A stretch of 64,000 nucleotides of DNA from Kribbella soli. Its GTDB lineage: Bacteria > Actinomycetota > Actinomycetes > Propionibacteriales > Kribbellaceae. The translations under genes and the position numbers were made by a program. Of this stretch, positions 1 through 8,677 are shown piece by piece. How positions within the stretch are numbered: the stretch's first letter is position 1; each line of letters opens with the position of its first letter. The notes under the pieces are model-generated. The model ran no database searches. It worked only from the letters and a program-made list of their open reading frames with translations, and had not been told where the DNA came from. The stretch covers positions 1,612,001 through 1,676,000 of the forward strand of contig NZ_SJJZ01000003.1 of NCBI RefSeq assembly GCF_004331345.1. The letters are read 5' to 3'.

Positions 1-1046
1 CAAGGCTGCTCGAAGCTGAAGCTGCGCGATTCACCTTGCAGGTTCCGGACGACACGGCACCAGCGGGCGTCGTGGAACTTGAGTCGCTGCGCGAACGCAA
101 GCCTCTGGGCATAGGGATCTACGTCAAGCGGTTGACGACCGGCGAGGAGGCCGCGGTTCGAGCCGATGTCGTCTTCGAGACCCAAAGCGTCATCAAGCTG
201 GCTGTCGCGATCAGGTGCTATCAGCTCGCTGATGACGGGCGGCTGGACCTCGACGAGCGGATCCGCGTGACGAGGTCGGACATTGTCGGCGGCTCGGGCG
301 TTATCCGGTACTTCCAGGAAGGCTTGGAGCCGACGGTGCGGGATCTGCTGACTGCGATGATCGTGGTGAGCGACAACAGCGCGACCGATCTGCTGCTCGC
401 CAGGGTCGGGGGCGTCGCCGATCTCAACGCCTGGCTGGCCGCGTCCGGGTACACGCAGACGCGCATGGCGCAGAGCCTCCTCGATGCCGATCGACTCCCG
501 TACGTGCTCGCGGATGCGCGTCACGCCTCCCTCACGCGCGCCCAGGTCTACGCGTTGCGAAACGGCGATCCGCAGTGGGCCGGGACGACGCAGGAGTGGC
601 TTGATTCCATCGAGCGCGAGGTGGCCTCGCTGGCGGCACGACCACTCGGCGAGGTGCGCGCGTTGGCACAGGAGCGCGGCCTGCCGCTGCACTTCGGTCA
701 GATGACGCCGCGCGAGGCCGGCCGCATGTTGGAGTCGATCGAGCACGCGACAGCCGTCTCCGGCAAGAGCAGTGCGGAGCTGCGGGGAGCACTTCGACAA
801 CAGCAGCTAGGTGAGCGCCGCCTGCCGCAATTCGTCGAGCATCCGGTCGGCCACAAGACAGGCGACAACCCGCCGTGGGACGCCAACGACGTCGGCATCA
901 TCTACTCGCCCTCGGGACCCATCGTTGTCGCCGTGTTCGCGAACGATCTCGGCGGCGTCTACGAGCAGGAAGAAGATCGGATCGGCCGGATCGGGCGCGT
1001 GATCGTCGACCACTTCGAACGGCCGAAAGCCACTGACCAAGGTTGA
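1..1046 (+). CDS. Class A beta-lactamase-like serine hydrolase (5' partial)
   Basis: The frame is open to the left edge of the window, so the true start is probably upstream; the first in-window start would be TTG at 36. Three motifs of the penicillin-recognising serine hydrolase fold are visible in order: S-x-x-K as TQSVIK, S-D-N as VVSDNSA, and K-T-G as GHKTGDN. The C-terminal half carries the usual five-stranded sheet pattern ending in IVVAVFAND. The protein probably hydrolyses a beta-lactam or a related amide or ester. No signal peptide can be judged because the N-terminus is missing. It could be a true class A enzyme or a beta-lactamase-related esterase. It stands alone, 138 bases ahead of the LuxR gene. 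Confidence 0.8.
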   Translation, partial: RLLEAEAARFTLQVPDDTAPAGVVELESLRERKPLGIGIYVKRLTTGEEAAVRADVVFETQSVIKLAVAIRCYQLADDGRLDLDERIRVTRSDIVGGSGVIRYFQEGLEPTVRDLLTAMIVVSDNSATDLLLARVGGVADLNAWLAASGYTQTRMAQSLLDADRLPYVLADARHASLTRAQVYALRNGDPQWAGTTQEWLDSIEREVASLAARPLGEVRALAQERGLPLHFGQMTPREAGRMLESIEHATAVSGKSSAELRGALRQQQLGERRLPQFVEHPVGHKTGDNPPWDANDVGIIYSPSGPIVVAVFANDLGGVYEQEEDRIGRIGRVIVDHFERPKATDQG

Positions 1047-1184
1047 TCCGACTGCCGTACTCGAAGTCCGGTCGCCTTGGTCATGGGCGTTCCCTCCGCC
1101 AGCTTGGGGCGGCAGGGTAGGGGGTGGTGGGCGAGGGTGTCCTACGCTCGTGCGCAGAGGGACGACCGCAAAGGGGGCGTTGCG

Positions 1185-3911
1185 ATGGCGGGACCTCTCG
1201 TCGAGACCAAGCTGTTCTCCCCTGCGCCACGCACCGGGCTGGTCGCCCGGCCACGGCTCGACGGCCGCCTGTCCCGCGCCGGGCGCCTGGTCCTGATCTC
1301 AGCACCAGCCGGCTTCGGCAAAACCACCCTCCTCGCCGCCTGGCTGACCCGCCTCACCTCCGACCATGCGGTTGCGTGGGTTTCTCTTGATGAGGGGGAC
1401 CAGGAGGCCTCCGCGTTCTGGACCTACGTGGTGACCGCGCTCGACCGTGCCGTTCCCGGCGTGGGTGCCGGCGCACTTCCGTTGCTCGCGGCCGGGCAGA
1501 GCTCGACCGAGGCGGTGCTCGTCGTGGTCCTCAACGAGCTGAGCGTGCTACCGGGTGAGGTCACGCTGGTCTTGGACGACTACCACCTCGCCGACGGTCC
1601 TGGCCTCCGGTCCGGGATGAGCTTCTTCGTCGACCGCCTGCCACCGCAGGTCCGGTTGGTGATCAGCACCCGAGCGGACCCTGGCCTGCCGCTGGCCCGC
1701 CTGCGCGCCCGCGGTGAGCTCATCGAGGTCCGCGCCGCCGATCTTCGCTTCACCCGCGCCGAGGCGGCCACCTACCTCAACGACGTGACCGGCCTGCATC
1801 TCACGGCCGAGGACATCGCGTCGCTCGAGGAACGCACTGAAGGGTGGGTCGCGGCTTTGCAACTGGCCGCGTTGTCGCTCCAGGGCCGTGGCGATGCCGC
1901 CGGCTTCATCGCGGGCTTCGCCGGTGACGACCGGTTCGTCGTCGACTACCTCGTGGAAGAGGTGCTGGATCGGCAGCCCGGTCCGGTACGACGGTTCCTG
2001 CTGGAGACGTCCGTCCTCGACCGTCTCACCGGCCCTCTGTGCGACGCCGTGACTGGTGAGCACGACGGCAAGGCGATGCTGGAGCAGCTCGACCGGGCAA
2101 ACCTCTTCCTCGTCCCGCTCGACGATCAACGGCGTTGGTACCGCTACCACCACCTCTTCGGAGACGTCCTCCGCACCCATCTGCTCGAGGAGCGCGGCGA
2201 GGTCGCAGACCTGCATCGACGAGCCGGCAACTGGTACGACGAAGCCGGCGAACCGGTGCCCGCGGTCCGGCACGCACTGGCCGCCGGCGACATCGACCGC
2301 GCCGCCGATCTCGTCGAGCTCGCCGTTCCGGAGCTGCGACGGAATCGGCAGGAAGCAACCCTGCGCCGATGGATCGACGAACTTCCTGACACCGTTGTCG
2401 AACACCGGCCGGTGCTCGCCATGGGGTTCGTCGGCGCACTGATGGCCAGCAATGAGTTCGGCGACATCGAGCGTCGGTTACGCGACATCGAGCGGTTGCT
2501 GACCGGCCTTGGTTTCGACGGCGGCTCCGAACCCGGGGCCGGGTCGGCAGAGATCGTGGTTGTCGATCAGGATGAGCTCGCCCGGCTACCGGGCTGCGTC
2601 GAGCAGTACTGGGCCGCGCTGGCGCTCATCGGGGGAGACCCGGCCGGCACCTTGGAGCATGCTCGTCTGGCGGTCGACCGTGCTCCCGAGCACGACGACC
2701 TGACCCGGGCTTCGGCCGATGCCGTGTCAGGGATCGCCTCCTGGACGACAGGCGACCTCGACGCCGCACATCGCAGCTACACCGACGCTGCGAACGGGCT
2801 CCATCGGCTCGGCTACATCGCCGACGTACTGGGGTGCTCCATCACGCTCGCCGACCTCGAGATCACGCAGGGCAAGCTGTCTCAGGCACAACGGACGTAC
2901 GAGAACGCGCTCGAGCTCGCCGTCCGCGATCCAGGCCTCCGGGGCACCCGGGACATGTACGTCGGTCTGAGTCAGGTCGCGTTGGAGCGCAACGATCTTG
3001 CCGCGGCCGCGGAGTACCTGCGGCGTAGTGACGACCTCGGCGAGCAGGCCGGCCTGCCGCAGAACCCGTACCGGTGGCGCGTCGCGATGGCGCTGCTCCG
3101 GGAGGCCGAGGGCGACGTCGACGCTGCGCTCGGGTTGCTCGCGGAGGCGGAACGCGTGTACCTGGGCGACTTCGCACCCAACGTGCGACCGGTCCCAGCA
3201 CTGCGCGCGCGAGTACTGGCGTCGCACGGGGATGTGGTCGCCGCGCTGAAATGGGCGAGCCAGTACGGCGTGACCGTGCACGACGAGGCGTCGTACCTGC
3301 GTGAGTACGAACACGTGACGCTGGCCCGGATCCTGCTCGCCCAGCACAACACCGAGGGTTCGCAGCAGGCGCTGCGCGATGCCGCCGGGCTGCTCGAACG
3401 GCTGCTCACGGCGGCCGAGGACGGCGGCCGGAGAGGTACCGTCATCGAACTCCTGGCGCTCCTCGCGCTCGCGCGGCAGGCAGACGGTGACGACGAGGCA
3501 CCGGCGATGCTGGCACGCGCGCTGGCCCTGGCCGAGCCCGAAGGCTACGTCCGGGTCTTTGTCAGCGAAGGGGCGCCGATGACCAGGCTGCTCACCAGCC
3601 TCGACCGGCACGGTCCCGGCCGGGCGTACGTGAGCCAACTCCTGGACGCAGCGTTCGGGCCGCATGACGTGCACGTCGGCACGCACCGGGCTGACCTCAT
3701 CGAGCCGCTGACCGAACGCGAGTTGGCCGTCATGCGGCTGCTCGCCAGTGACCTCGACGGCCCCTCCATCGCCCGGGAGCTCGTCGTGTCGCTCAACACC
3801 GTGCGAACCCACACCAGGAACATCTACGCCAAGTTCGGCGTCAACAACCGCCGCGCCGCCGTACGCCGGGCTCACCAGCTCAACCTGCTGTCGCACAGCC
3901 CCGCCCGCTGA
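1185..3911 (+). CDS. MalT-type ATP-binding LuxR regulator (LAL family)
   Basis: A 908-residue signal-dependent transcription regulator. It begins with a P-loop NTPase: Walker A is APAGFGKTTLL, and a Walker B-like VTLVLDDYHL follows. A long helical middle of TPR-like repeats comes next, then a C-terminal LuxR helix-turn-helix (LTERELAVMRLLA through NTVRTHTRNIYAKFGVNNR). Length and order match the MalT/LAL family. I place the start at ATG 1185 because a GGGGG ribosome site lies about 7 bases upstream; an upstream in-frame start at 1077 lacks one. It lies directly upstream of the 98-residue protein and DUF4386 pair, with repeated sites between them, so it likely controls that pair. The inducer is unknown. 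Confidence 0.88.
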   Translation: MAGPLVETKLFSPAPRTGLVARPRLDGRLSRAGRLVLISAPAGFGKTTLLAAWLTRLTSDHAVAWVSLDEGDQEASAFWTYVVTALDRAVPGVGAGALPLLAAGQSSTEAVLVVVLNELSVLPGEVTLVLDDYHLADGPGLRSGMSFFVDRLPPQVRLVISTRADPGLPLARLRARGELIEVRAADLRFTRAEAATYLNDVTGLHLTAEDIASLEERTEGWVAALQLAALSLQGRGDAAGFIAGFAGDDRFVVDYLVEEVLDRQPGPVRRFLLETSVLDRLTGPLCDAVTGEHDGKAMLEQLDRANLFLVPLDDQRRWYRYHHLFGDVLRTHLLEERGEVADLHRRAGNWYDEAGEPVPAVRHALAAGDIDRAADLVELAVPELRRNRQEATLRRWIDELPDTVVEHRPVLAMGFVGALMASNEFGDIERRLRDIERLLTGLGFDGGSEPGAGSAEIVVVDQDELARLPGCVEQYWAALALIGGDPAGTLEHARLAVDRAPEHDDLTRASADAVSGIASWTTGDLDAAHRSYTDAANGLHRLGYIADVLGCSITLADLEITQGKLSQAQRTYENALELAVRDPGLRGTRDMYVGLSQVALERNDLAAAAEYLRRSDDLGEQAGLPQNPYRWRVAMALLREAEGDVDAALGLLAEAERVYLGDFAPNVRPVPALRARVLASHGDVVAALKWASQYGVTVHDEASYLREYEHVTLARILLAQHNTEGSQQALRDAAGLLERLLTAAEDGGRRGTVIELLALLALARQADGDDEAPAMLARALALAEPEGYVRVFVSEGAPMTRLLTSLDRHGPGRAYVSQLLDAAFGPHDVHVGTHRADLIEPLTERELAVMRLLASDLDGPSIARELVVSLNTVRTHTRNIYAKFGVNNRRAAVRRAHQLNLLSHSPAR

Positions 3912-3936
3912 GGCCGGGCCGAAGATCATCACCGAC

Positions 3937-3969
3937 TTCATCACATGATGTGAGGCTCATTCATCACAT
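3937..3969 (+). promoter_or_regulatory. Two direct repeats TTCATCACAT, candidate LAL operator
   Basis: TTCATCACAT occurs at 3937-3946 and again at 3960-3969, so the copies are 23 bases apart, about two helical turns. The first copy runs into an inverted CATCA-CA-TGATG. The second sits about where a -35 box would lie, with TAGCTT downstream as a possible -10. The site lies between the LuxR regulator and the gene starting at 4045. Binding by the upstream regulator is inferred from position. Confidence 0.4.
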
Positions 3970-4044
3970 CGGCTCCTAGCTTGCAGATACCCGGAAGGCC
4001 CGCACCACAGGGCGGGCAGCCGGGATCGACAAGAGGAGCACCCC

Positions 4045-4341
4045 GTGAGCAACACAGCCACCGGCCGGCCGCAGGACCGCAGCTGGTACGAGATCCGCCT
4101 CCAGGGGCGTCTCGACTCGCGGTGGTCGGTGTGGTTCGACGGGCTCACCCTCACCGCCGGAGCCGACGGCACCACCACCATCCGAGGCCCCGTCGTGGAC
4201 CAGGCCGCCCTGCACGGGCTGCTGCAAGGCCTCCGCGACCTCGGCCTCCCTCTCATCTCGGTCGCCCAGGTGGAGCCCGACCCCGCGTCGCATCCCAACA
4301 CCGAAGATCCGCGCACCTCGAACACTGGAGACAAGCCATGA
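4045..4341 (+). CDS. Small conserved-type protein of unknown function
   Basis: A 98-residue soluble protein starting at GTG, with AAGAGGAG as ribosome site 6 to 8 bases upstream. It has no membrane segment or signal peptide. The core pattern (WYEIRLQGRLDSRWSVWFDG...LTLTAGADGTTTIRGPVVDQAALHG split into two stretches) is one often seen beside DUF4386 genes and LuxR regulators in actinobacteria. The tail is polar and probably disordered. Its stop overlaps the next start as ATGA, so it is translationally coupled to the DUF4386 gene. No biochemical role is known to me. Confidence 0.8.
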   Translation: MSNTATGRPQDRSWYEIRLQGRLDSRWSVWFDGLTLTAGADGTTTIRGPVVDQAALHGLLQGLRDLGLPLISVAQVEPDPASHPNTEDPRTSNTGDKP

Positions 4342-5054
4342 CCACCACAGCTCGACCGACGACAGCCACCCGCGCCTCCGGCGACCCCACCCGCAATCAC
4401 GCCCGCGCCGCGGGCTTCTTCTACCTGCTCACCTTCGCGGCGTCCCTACCGGCCTTCTTCTTCATCGGGTCGGCGGTGAACCCCGACCTCACCATCGCTG
4501 CCGGGCACGACACCGAACTCCTGGGGGCCGGCCTCCTGGACTTCGTCACCGCCCTCACCGGTGTCGGCAGCGCCGTGGCCCTGTTCCCGATCCTCAAGCG
4601 CCAGAACCAGGCTCTCGCCCTCGGCATCGTCACCTCCCGGCTCGTCGAGGCGGCGATCATCATGACCGGCGTCGTCAGCCTCCTCGCCGTCGTCACCCTC
4701 GACCAGCACGGTGCCGGCTCGGTCGACAGCACCCAGGCCCTGGTCGCCGTCCGCGAGTGGACGTTCCTGTTCGGTCCGGGCTTCATGGCCTCCATCAATG
4801 CGGTCCTGCTCGGCACGCTGATGTACCAGTCGCGTCTCGTTCCGCGGATCATCCCCACCGTCGGCCTCATCGGGGCTCCGCTGCTCGTCGCCGCCAACGT
4901 CGCGACCCTGTTCGGCCACAACGAGCAGGATTCCGCCATCACGATGCTCGCGACGGTCCCGGTCGCCTTCTGGGAGCTGTCGGTCGGCACCTGGATGCTC
5001 GTCAAGGGATTCAGGCCCTCGCCGGTCACCGCCGGCATCGTCAAGGTCGACTGA
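4338..5054 (+). CDS. DUF4386-type integral membrane protein
   Basis: A 238-residue protein with about six hydrophobic segments, starting with AAGFFYLLTFAASLPAFFFIG, the typical N-terminal pattern of the DUF4386 family. Later segments include FLFGPGFMASINAVLLG and the closing VAFWELSVGTWMLVKGF. The family is widespread in actinobacteria without a proven function. The ATG at 4338 is coupled to the preceding gene by a 4-base overlap; a longer in-frame extension upstream lacks a ribosome site and would run antisense-like through the preceding gene. Regulation likely shares the repeats at 3937-3969. Confidence 0.82.
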   Translation: MTTTARPTTATRASGDPTRNHARAAGFFYLLTFAASLPAFFFIGSAVNPDLTIAAGHDTELLGAGLLDFVTALTGVGSAVALFPILKRQNQALALGIVTSRLVEAAIIMTGVVSLLAVVTLDQHGAGSVDSTQALVAVREWTFLFGPGFMASINAVLLGTLMYQSRLVPRIIPTVGLIGAPLLVAANVATLFGHNEQDSAITMLATVPVAFWELSVGTWMLVKGFRPSPVTAGIVKVD

Positions 5055-5114
5055 CCGCTATCGTGAGGAGCAGGCCCTCCAAACGCCAGTTCTCGACTGC
5101 CGTGCGGAGGGCCT

Positions 5115-6335
5115 GTGAATCGCGTTGGCTGGGGCTTCATCTCGCTGTACGCGTTGGCTTCCATGGGGACCTCGCTGATATTCCTCGCACCACTGCTGGT
5201 CTCCCTGGCCTTGAAGGTCAACTCGCTGGTGGGCATCGAGCAGGCACCGAACAGCCTCGCGCTCGTCGCCGGGATCGGCTCCATCGTGGCGATGGTCGGA
5301 AACCCGTTCTTCGGCAAGCTGAGCGACCGTACGTCGTCGCGATTGGGTATGCGGCGGCCTTGGATGGTCGCCGGCCTGGTCGGCGGGTCACTGGGCATCC
5401 TCATCGTCGCGCTGGCACCCAACGTCCTGGTCGTCCTGATCGGATGGTGCCTCGCCCAGCTGTCCCTCAACGCCCTGCTCGCCGCTCTGGTGGCGGTGCT
5501 GCCGGACCAGATCCCCGTCACCCAACGCGGTTCGGTCGCTGGTGTTCTGGGCATCGGTCTGCCGATCGCGTCGGTGAGCGCCACCTTCCTGGTCCAACTG
5601 TTCACCGGCAACCGACTGGCCATGTTCCTGGTCCCGTGCGCGATCGGCGGGTTCTTCGTCCTGCTGTTCGTGAGCACGCTGAACGATCGCCGGCTCGACC
5701 CCGCGGACAAGCCAACCTGGTCATTGCGGCAACTGGCCGGCACCTTCTACGTCAACCCCCGCAAGAGCCCGGACTTCGCCTGGGCTTTCGCCAGCCGGTT
5801 CATGCTTCTGCTGGCCTACGCCCTCCTGACCACCTACCAGGCCTACTACCTGCTCGACCAGCTCGGCAGCAGCGAGGACGACGTACCGCACCAGGTCTTC
5901 CTCGGCACCCTCGTCCAGTCCGTCGTCCTCGTTGCCGCGTCCCTCATCGGTGGCCGGGTCTCCGACCGGACCGGGCGACGAAAGATCCTCGTCGTCACCG
6001 CGTCGATCGTGTACGGCGTGGCACTGTTCGTGATCGCCCTCGCCGACGACTTCAACGGCTTTCTCGTCGGCATGGCCATCAGCGGACTCGGCTTCGGCCT
6101 CTACGTGGCGGTCGACCTCGCGCTCGTGGCCGACGTACTGCCGGACAGGGCCACGGCTGCGAAGGATCTCGGCGTGTTCAACATCGCCAGCGCGCTCCCG
6201 TTCTTCGTCGCGCCCGCGATCGCACCGGCCATCCTGGCGATCGGCGGCGGCAGCTACGCCGTGCTCTACACCGTCGCGGGGATCAGCGCCATCGTCGGAG
6301 CCGCCGCCATCCTGCCGGTCAAGCGCGTCCGATGA
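5115..6335 (+). CDS. MFS transporter
   Basis: A 406-residue major facilitator superfamily permease with about 12 hydrophobic helices. The loop between helices 2 and 3 reads GKLSDRTSSRLGMRRPW, the G-x-x-x-D-R-x-G-R-R signature, and a second copy (GGRVSDRTGRRKILV) occurs after the central loop. The GTG start at 5115 follows a GGAGGG site. The sequence resembles the sugar/proton or drug-export branch, but substrate cannot be read. It follows DUF4386 by 60 bases and has its own ribosome site, so it may or may not be part of that operon. Confidence 0.85.
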   Translation: MNRVGWGFISLYALASMGTSLIFLAPLLVSLALKVNSLVGIEQAPNSLALVAGIGSIVAMVGNPFFGKLSDRTSSRLGMRRPWMVAGLVGGSLGILIVALAPNVLVVLIGWCLAQLSLNALLAALVAVLPDQIPVTQRGSVAGVLGIGLPIASVSATFLVQLFTGNRLAMFLVPCAIGGFFVLLFVSTLNDRRLDPADKPTWSLRQLAGTFYVNPRKSPDFAWAFASRFMLLLAYALLTTYQAYYLLDQLGSSEDDVPHQVFLGTLVQSVVLVAASLIGGRVSDRTGRRKILVVTASIVYGVALFVIALADDFNGFLVGMAISGLGFGLYVAVDLALVADVLPDRATAAKDLGVFNIASALPFFVAPAIAPAILAIGGGSYAVLYTVAGISAIVGAAAILPVKRVR

Positions 6336-6338
6336 TCC

Positions 6339-6998
6339 TCAGAGCCGCTGTCCGAGCGCCCGCACCGTCTCGGCGGTGGCGATGGCGTCGCTGCGGGCGT
6401 TGCCGTGGCGGCCGTCGGAGCTGTAGAGGCCGGGGTCGGTGGACAGCGGGTGGACGGTGAGGTTGATGTGGATGGTGCCGAGTTTGTCGGCGAGGGCGGC
6501 GGTCCGGGTCGACAGGGTTTGCATTCGTTCCCTGAGGCCTGGTCTGAGCCAGTCGGCGACGGCCGAACTGTAGGAGATGTCGAACATGCCCAGCGTCATC
6601 ACGTCGGCGCCGGCGTCCTGCAACGCGGTGATCATCAGGGTCAGGGCGCGGTCGACCCGGTCGGGGTCGTAGGTTGCCGGGAAGGCGTCGTTGCCGCCGC
6701 CGACGACCAGGGCGAGATCGGGGCCGAAGGCCAGCGCCGGGTCGAGTTGGGTGGCCAGGATCTCGCGGCTGCGCAGGCCGCTGACGCCGAGGTTGAGGTA
6801 GGCGAGTTCCGGGCGTACGGCGCGCAGTTCGGCGGCGATGCGGTCGGTCCACTGCAGGTCGCTGTAGCCGTCGACCGGTTCACACAGACCCTCGACGACG
6901 CTGTCGCCGAGGACGACGAAGCGCCGCCAGGGATGGCCGCCGAGCAGTGCCTCGCTCTCACCGGGGGCAAGGCAGTACGGGTCGGTCGATTCGTTCAT
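6339..6998 (-). CDS. SGNH/GDSL-family hydrolase
   Basis: A soluble esterase/lipase-like hydrolase of 219 residues from the chosen start. Block I is VVLGDSVVEG with the nucleophilic Ser, block II Gly is in NLGVSGLRS, block III is GGGNDAF, and block V D-x-x-H is DGRHGN. There is no signal peptide, so it probably acts in the cytoplasm, as do many actinobacterial SGNH proteins. Two starts are possible: 6998, with GGAGG 4 to 5 bases upstream, and 7043, with a GAGG site. The two begin with the same MNEST and similar upstream bases because of a small tandem duplication. Its stop lies 3 bases from the convergent MFS stop. Confidence 0.85.
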   Translation of the reverse strand: MNESTDPYCLAPGESEALLGGHPWRRFVVLGDSVVEGLCEPVDGYSDLQWTDRIAAELRAVRPELAYLNLGVSGLRSREILATQLDPALAFGPDLALVVGGGNDAFPATYDPDRVDRALTLMITALQDAGADVMTLGMFDISYSSAVADWLRPGLRERMQTLSTRTAALADKLGTIHINLTVHPLSTDPGLYSSDGRHGNARSDAIATAETVRALGQRL

Positions 6999-7043
6999 GT
7001 CGCCTCCGCGGGGTGAGGCAGTTGGGGCGGTTGATTCGTTCAT

Positions 7044-7340
7044 CTTGCCTCTGCGGGTGCTCGGGCGTCGAGGACTTGCCGCGGCCCCGGTGGAGCAACG
7101 GGTAGATGCTGACGATCAGGCAGGCGCCACGCGGCCGGCATGTCGCGCAAGCAGGTCGCCGATCTACTCACCTGGCCGAAAACCAGGAAAATTCCAGACC
7201 TCGTTCGCTGTCCTCGTCGCCATCGTCGGAGGACAGCAAGCTCGTCACCAGGGTCGTCCGGTCCGCCCACCGCGGGCACTTCTGCCCTGCCGAACTGTTC
7301 GCGACAGGTGTGTGCTGAGAATGCGAGGAAGGAGCCGGCC
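7044..7340. other. Gene-free stretch
   Basis: About 300 bases between the SGNH hydrolase and the next small gene. I see no frame with convincing codon use, no RNA gene and no clear repeat apart from the duplicated SGNH start at its left edge. A short stretch reading MSRKQVADLL at 7140 resembles the start of a helix-turn-helix but soon loses sense, so at most it is a remnant. Confidence 0.5.
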
Positions 7341-7556
7341 ATGAGCGACATCGAGAACAGCCGCATCCAGAGCGACGCACGGCGCACCGTGGCCCGCCGG
7401 AGGACCATCGGTTCGTCACCCGAGCAAGCCATCCTGCGGCACCTGGGCGTGGAGCTGTACAAGGAACGCCGGCGCACCGAGGCCTCCGCCGATGAGACCG
7501 AAGTTGCTGGCCAATCGGGCGACGAGAAGCCGACTGGTGACACCACCGACCGGTGA
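7341..7556 (+). CDS. Small hydrophilic protein, unknown function
   Basis: A 71-residue charged protein with a strong ribosome site (GGAAGGAG, 6 bases before ATG 7341). It is rich in Arg, Glu and Asp, has no membrane segment and no recognisable domain. The middle (SSPEQAILRHLGVELYKERR) could form one amphipathic helix. The ribosome site and codon use argue that it is real. I do not recognise it. Confidence 0.6.
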   Translation: MSDIENSRIQSDARRTVARRRTIGSSPEQAILRHLGVELYKERRRTEASADETEVAGQSGDEKPTGDTTDR

Positions 7557-7709
7557 TGTTCGTCTCTGGAGCACGACGAGGCACGGCAAGTTCGCTGTCG
7601 CGGGACGCTATGTGGACAGCACTCCCGCGGCTGCTCGTGAGGTGGCTCATCAGCCGCGCTACCCGCAAGCCTGACGTCGTACACTCGAGCGCGACAAGGA
7701 GAAACCACC

Positions 7710-7877
7710 ATGTGCCGACCGGTCACCTGCAAGACCTGTTCCAAGACCACCTGGGCCGGCTGCGGGCAGCACGTCGCACAAGTCAAGGCGACAGTCCCCG
7801 CCGACCTGTGGTGCCCTGGCCACCCGAAGGCTGAACGCCAAGGCGGCAGCTGGCTCGACAAACTCCTGGGCCGCTGA
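7710..7877 (+). CDS. 55-residue Cys-rich zinc-ribbon-like protein
   Basis: A 55-residue gene starting at ATG 7710 behind AAGGAG (7 to 8 bases). It reads MCRPVTCKTCSKTTWAGCGQ, then HVAQVKATVPADLWCPGH and a short polar tail. The spacing C-x4-C-x2-C, then C-x2-H, with a later C-x2-H, suggests one structural zinc site. The family of tiny proteins starting MCRPVTCK-C-K-TTWAGCGQH is common in actinobacteria and other bacteria and is uncharacterised. It is too short for most gene finders. It lies between two unrelated genes and has its own ribosome site. Confidence 0.75.
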   Translation: MCRPVTCKTCSKTTWAGCGQHVAQVKATVPADLWCPGHPKAERQGGSWLDKLLGR

Positions 7878-7921
7878 CCAACACGCGGCGACAGCCGGCA
7901 TCCGGACGCCGCCATACTGAT

Positions 7922-8389
7922 GTGATCATGATGCGAGCCAAGGACGCCCTCTACAGAGCCTTTACCAAGCTGCACGGGGCCGTGCTCTTCCGGTCGAAGG
8001 GCCGGGTGTTCGGCCGGGCCGCGGGTATGTCGGTGGTTGGGCTCGTGACCATCGGCCGGAAGACGGGGCAGCGACGGACCACGGTCCTGACGGCGCCGAT
8101 TGCCGAGGACGACCGCGTCGTGCTGGTGGCGTCATTCGGCGGCGACGACCGGCATCCCGCGTGGTACCACAACCTGCGCGCCGATCCCGAGGTCCAGGTC
8201 ACGCTGCGCGGGACGACACGCACCCTGATCGCGCGCACCGCGACCGGCCCCGAACGAGTGGCGCTGTGGGAAAGGATCGTCCAGATCCACAGAGGGTACG
8301 GGCGCTACCAGCAACGCACCGACCGTCAGATCCCCGTCGTCGTCCTCGAACCTGCCGGAGGCCTGGACGCGGAGCCGAACGAACGGTGA
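7922..8389 (+). CDS. Nitroreductase/deazaflavin-dependent (Ddn-type) oxidoreductase
   Basis: A 155-residue member of the F420-binding split beta-barrel family (Ddn-like). The N-terminal amphipathic helix ALYRAFTKLHGAVLFR is followed by LVTIGRKTGQRRTTVL, the usual cofactor-binding G-R-K-T-G-x-x-R motif. The family motif HPAWYHNLRADPEVQV comes in the middle. Such proteins reduce quinones or nitro compounds with F420H2 at the inner membrane face. Start is ambiguous among GTG 7922, ATG 7928 and ATG 7931. It appears monocistronic. Confidence 0.85.
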   Translation: MIMMRAKDALYRAFTKLHGAVLFRSKGRVFGRAAGMSVVGLVTIGRKTGQRRTTVLTAPIAEDDRVVLVASFGGDDRHPAWYHNLRADPEVQVTLRGTTRTLIARTATGPERVALWERIVQIHRGYGRYQQRTDRQIPVVVLEPAGGLDAEPNER

Positions 8390-8447
8390 GTACGGCGGAT
8401 GGTCCCTCCTGAGTGTCACGTCCCCCGAGGGATCGGGGCCCCTCCGC

Positions 8448-8672
8448 CTAAATCGCAGAGTTGTAGACGGTGTACGCCACAAAACCAAGCCACCACAGGT
8501 AGGCCCGCAAGGATCCGCGCGACGCCAACACCCCAAGCACGGCCGTTAGGGGCGCGACGAGTACGAGGTTGACGACGTCCTGCGCGGTGGACGCATCAGC
8601 AAGCACGGCCGTCTCTTGGTGGAGATGCTGCCGGGGGCGGGCGATCCCCGACCGGCTCACGTGTCCGGCCAA
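8448..8672 (-). pseudogene. Fragment of a small integral membrane protein
   Basis: The readable part is AQDVVNLVLVAPLTAVLGVL followed by ASRGSLRAYLWWLGFVAYTVYNSA, two membrane helices with a short charged loop. This pattern is the N-terminal or middle part of a common multi-helix actinobacterial membrane protein of about 200 residues. Here it stops right after the second helix, and nothing downstream restores it. The upstream part has no ribosome site or sensible start. I call it a decayed remnant; a tiny intact membrane protein is the alternative. Confidence 0.45.
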
Positions 8673-8677
8673 TGAGG

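Noticed and set aside
2727..3944. Long reverse-strand frame of 405 codons inside the LuxR gene
   Set aside because: It is antisense to conserved ATPase, TPR and HTH coding sequence and shows no family similarity; long antisense frames are common at this GC content.
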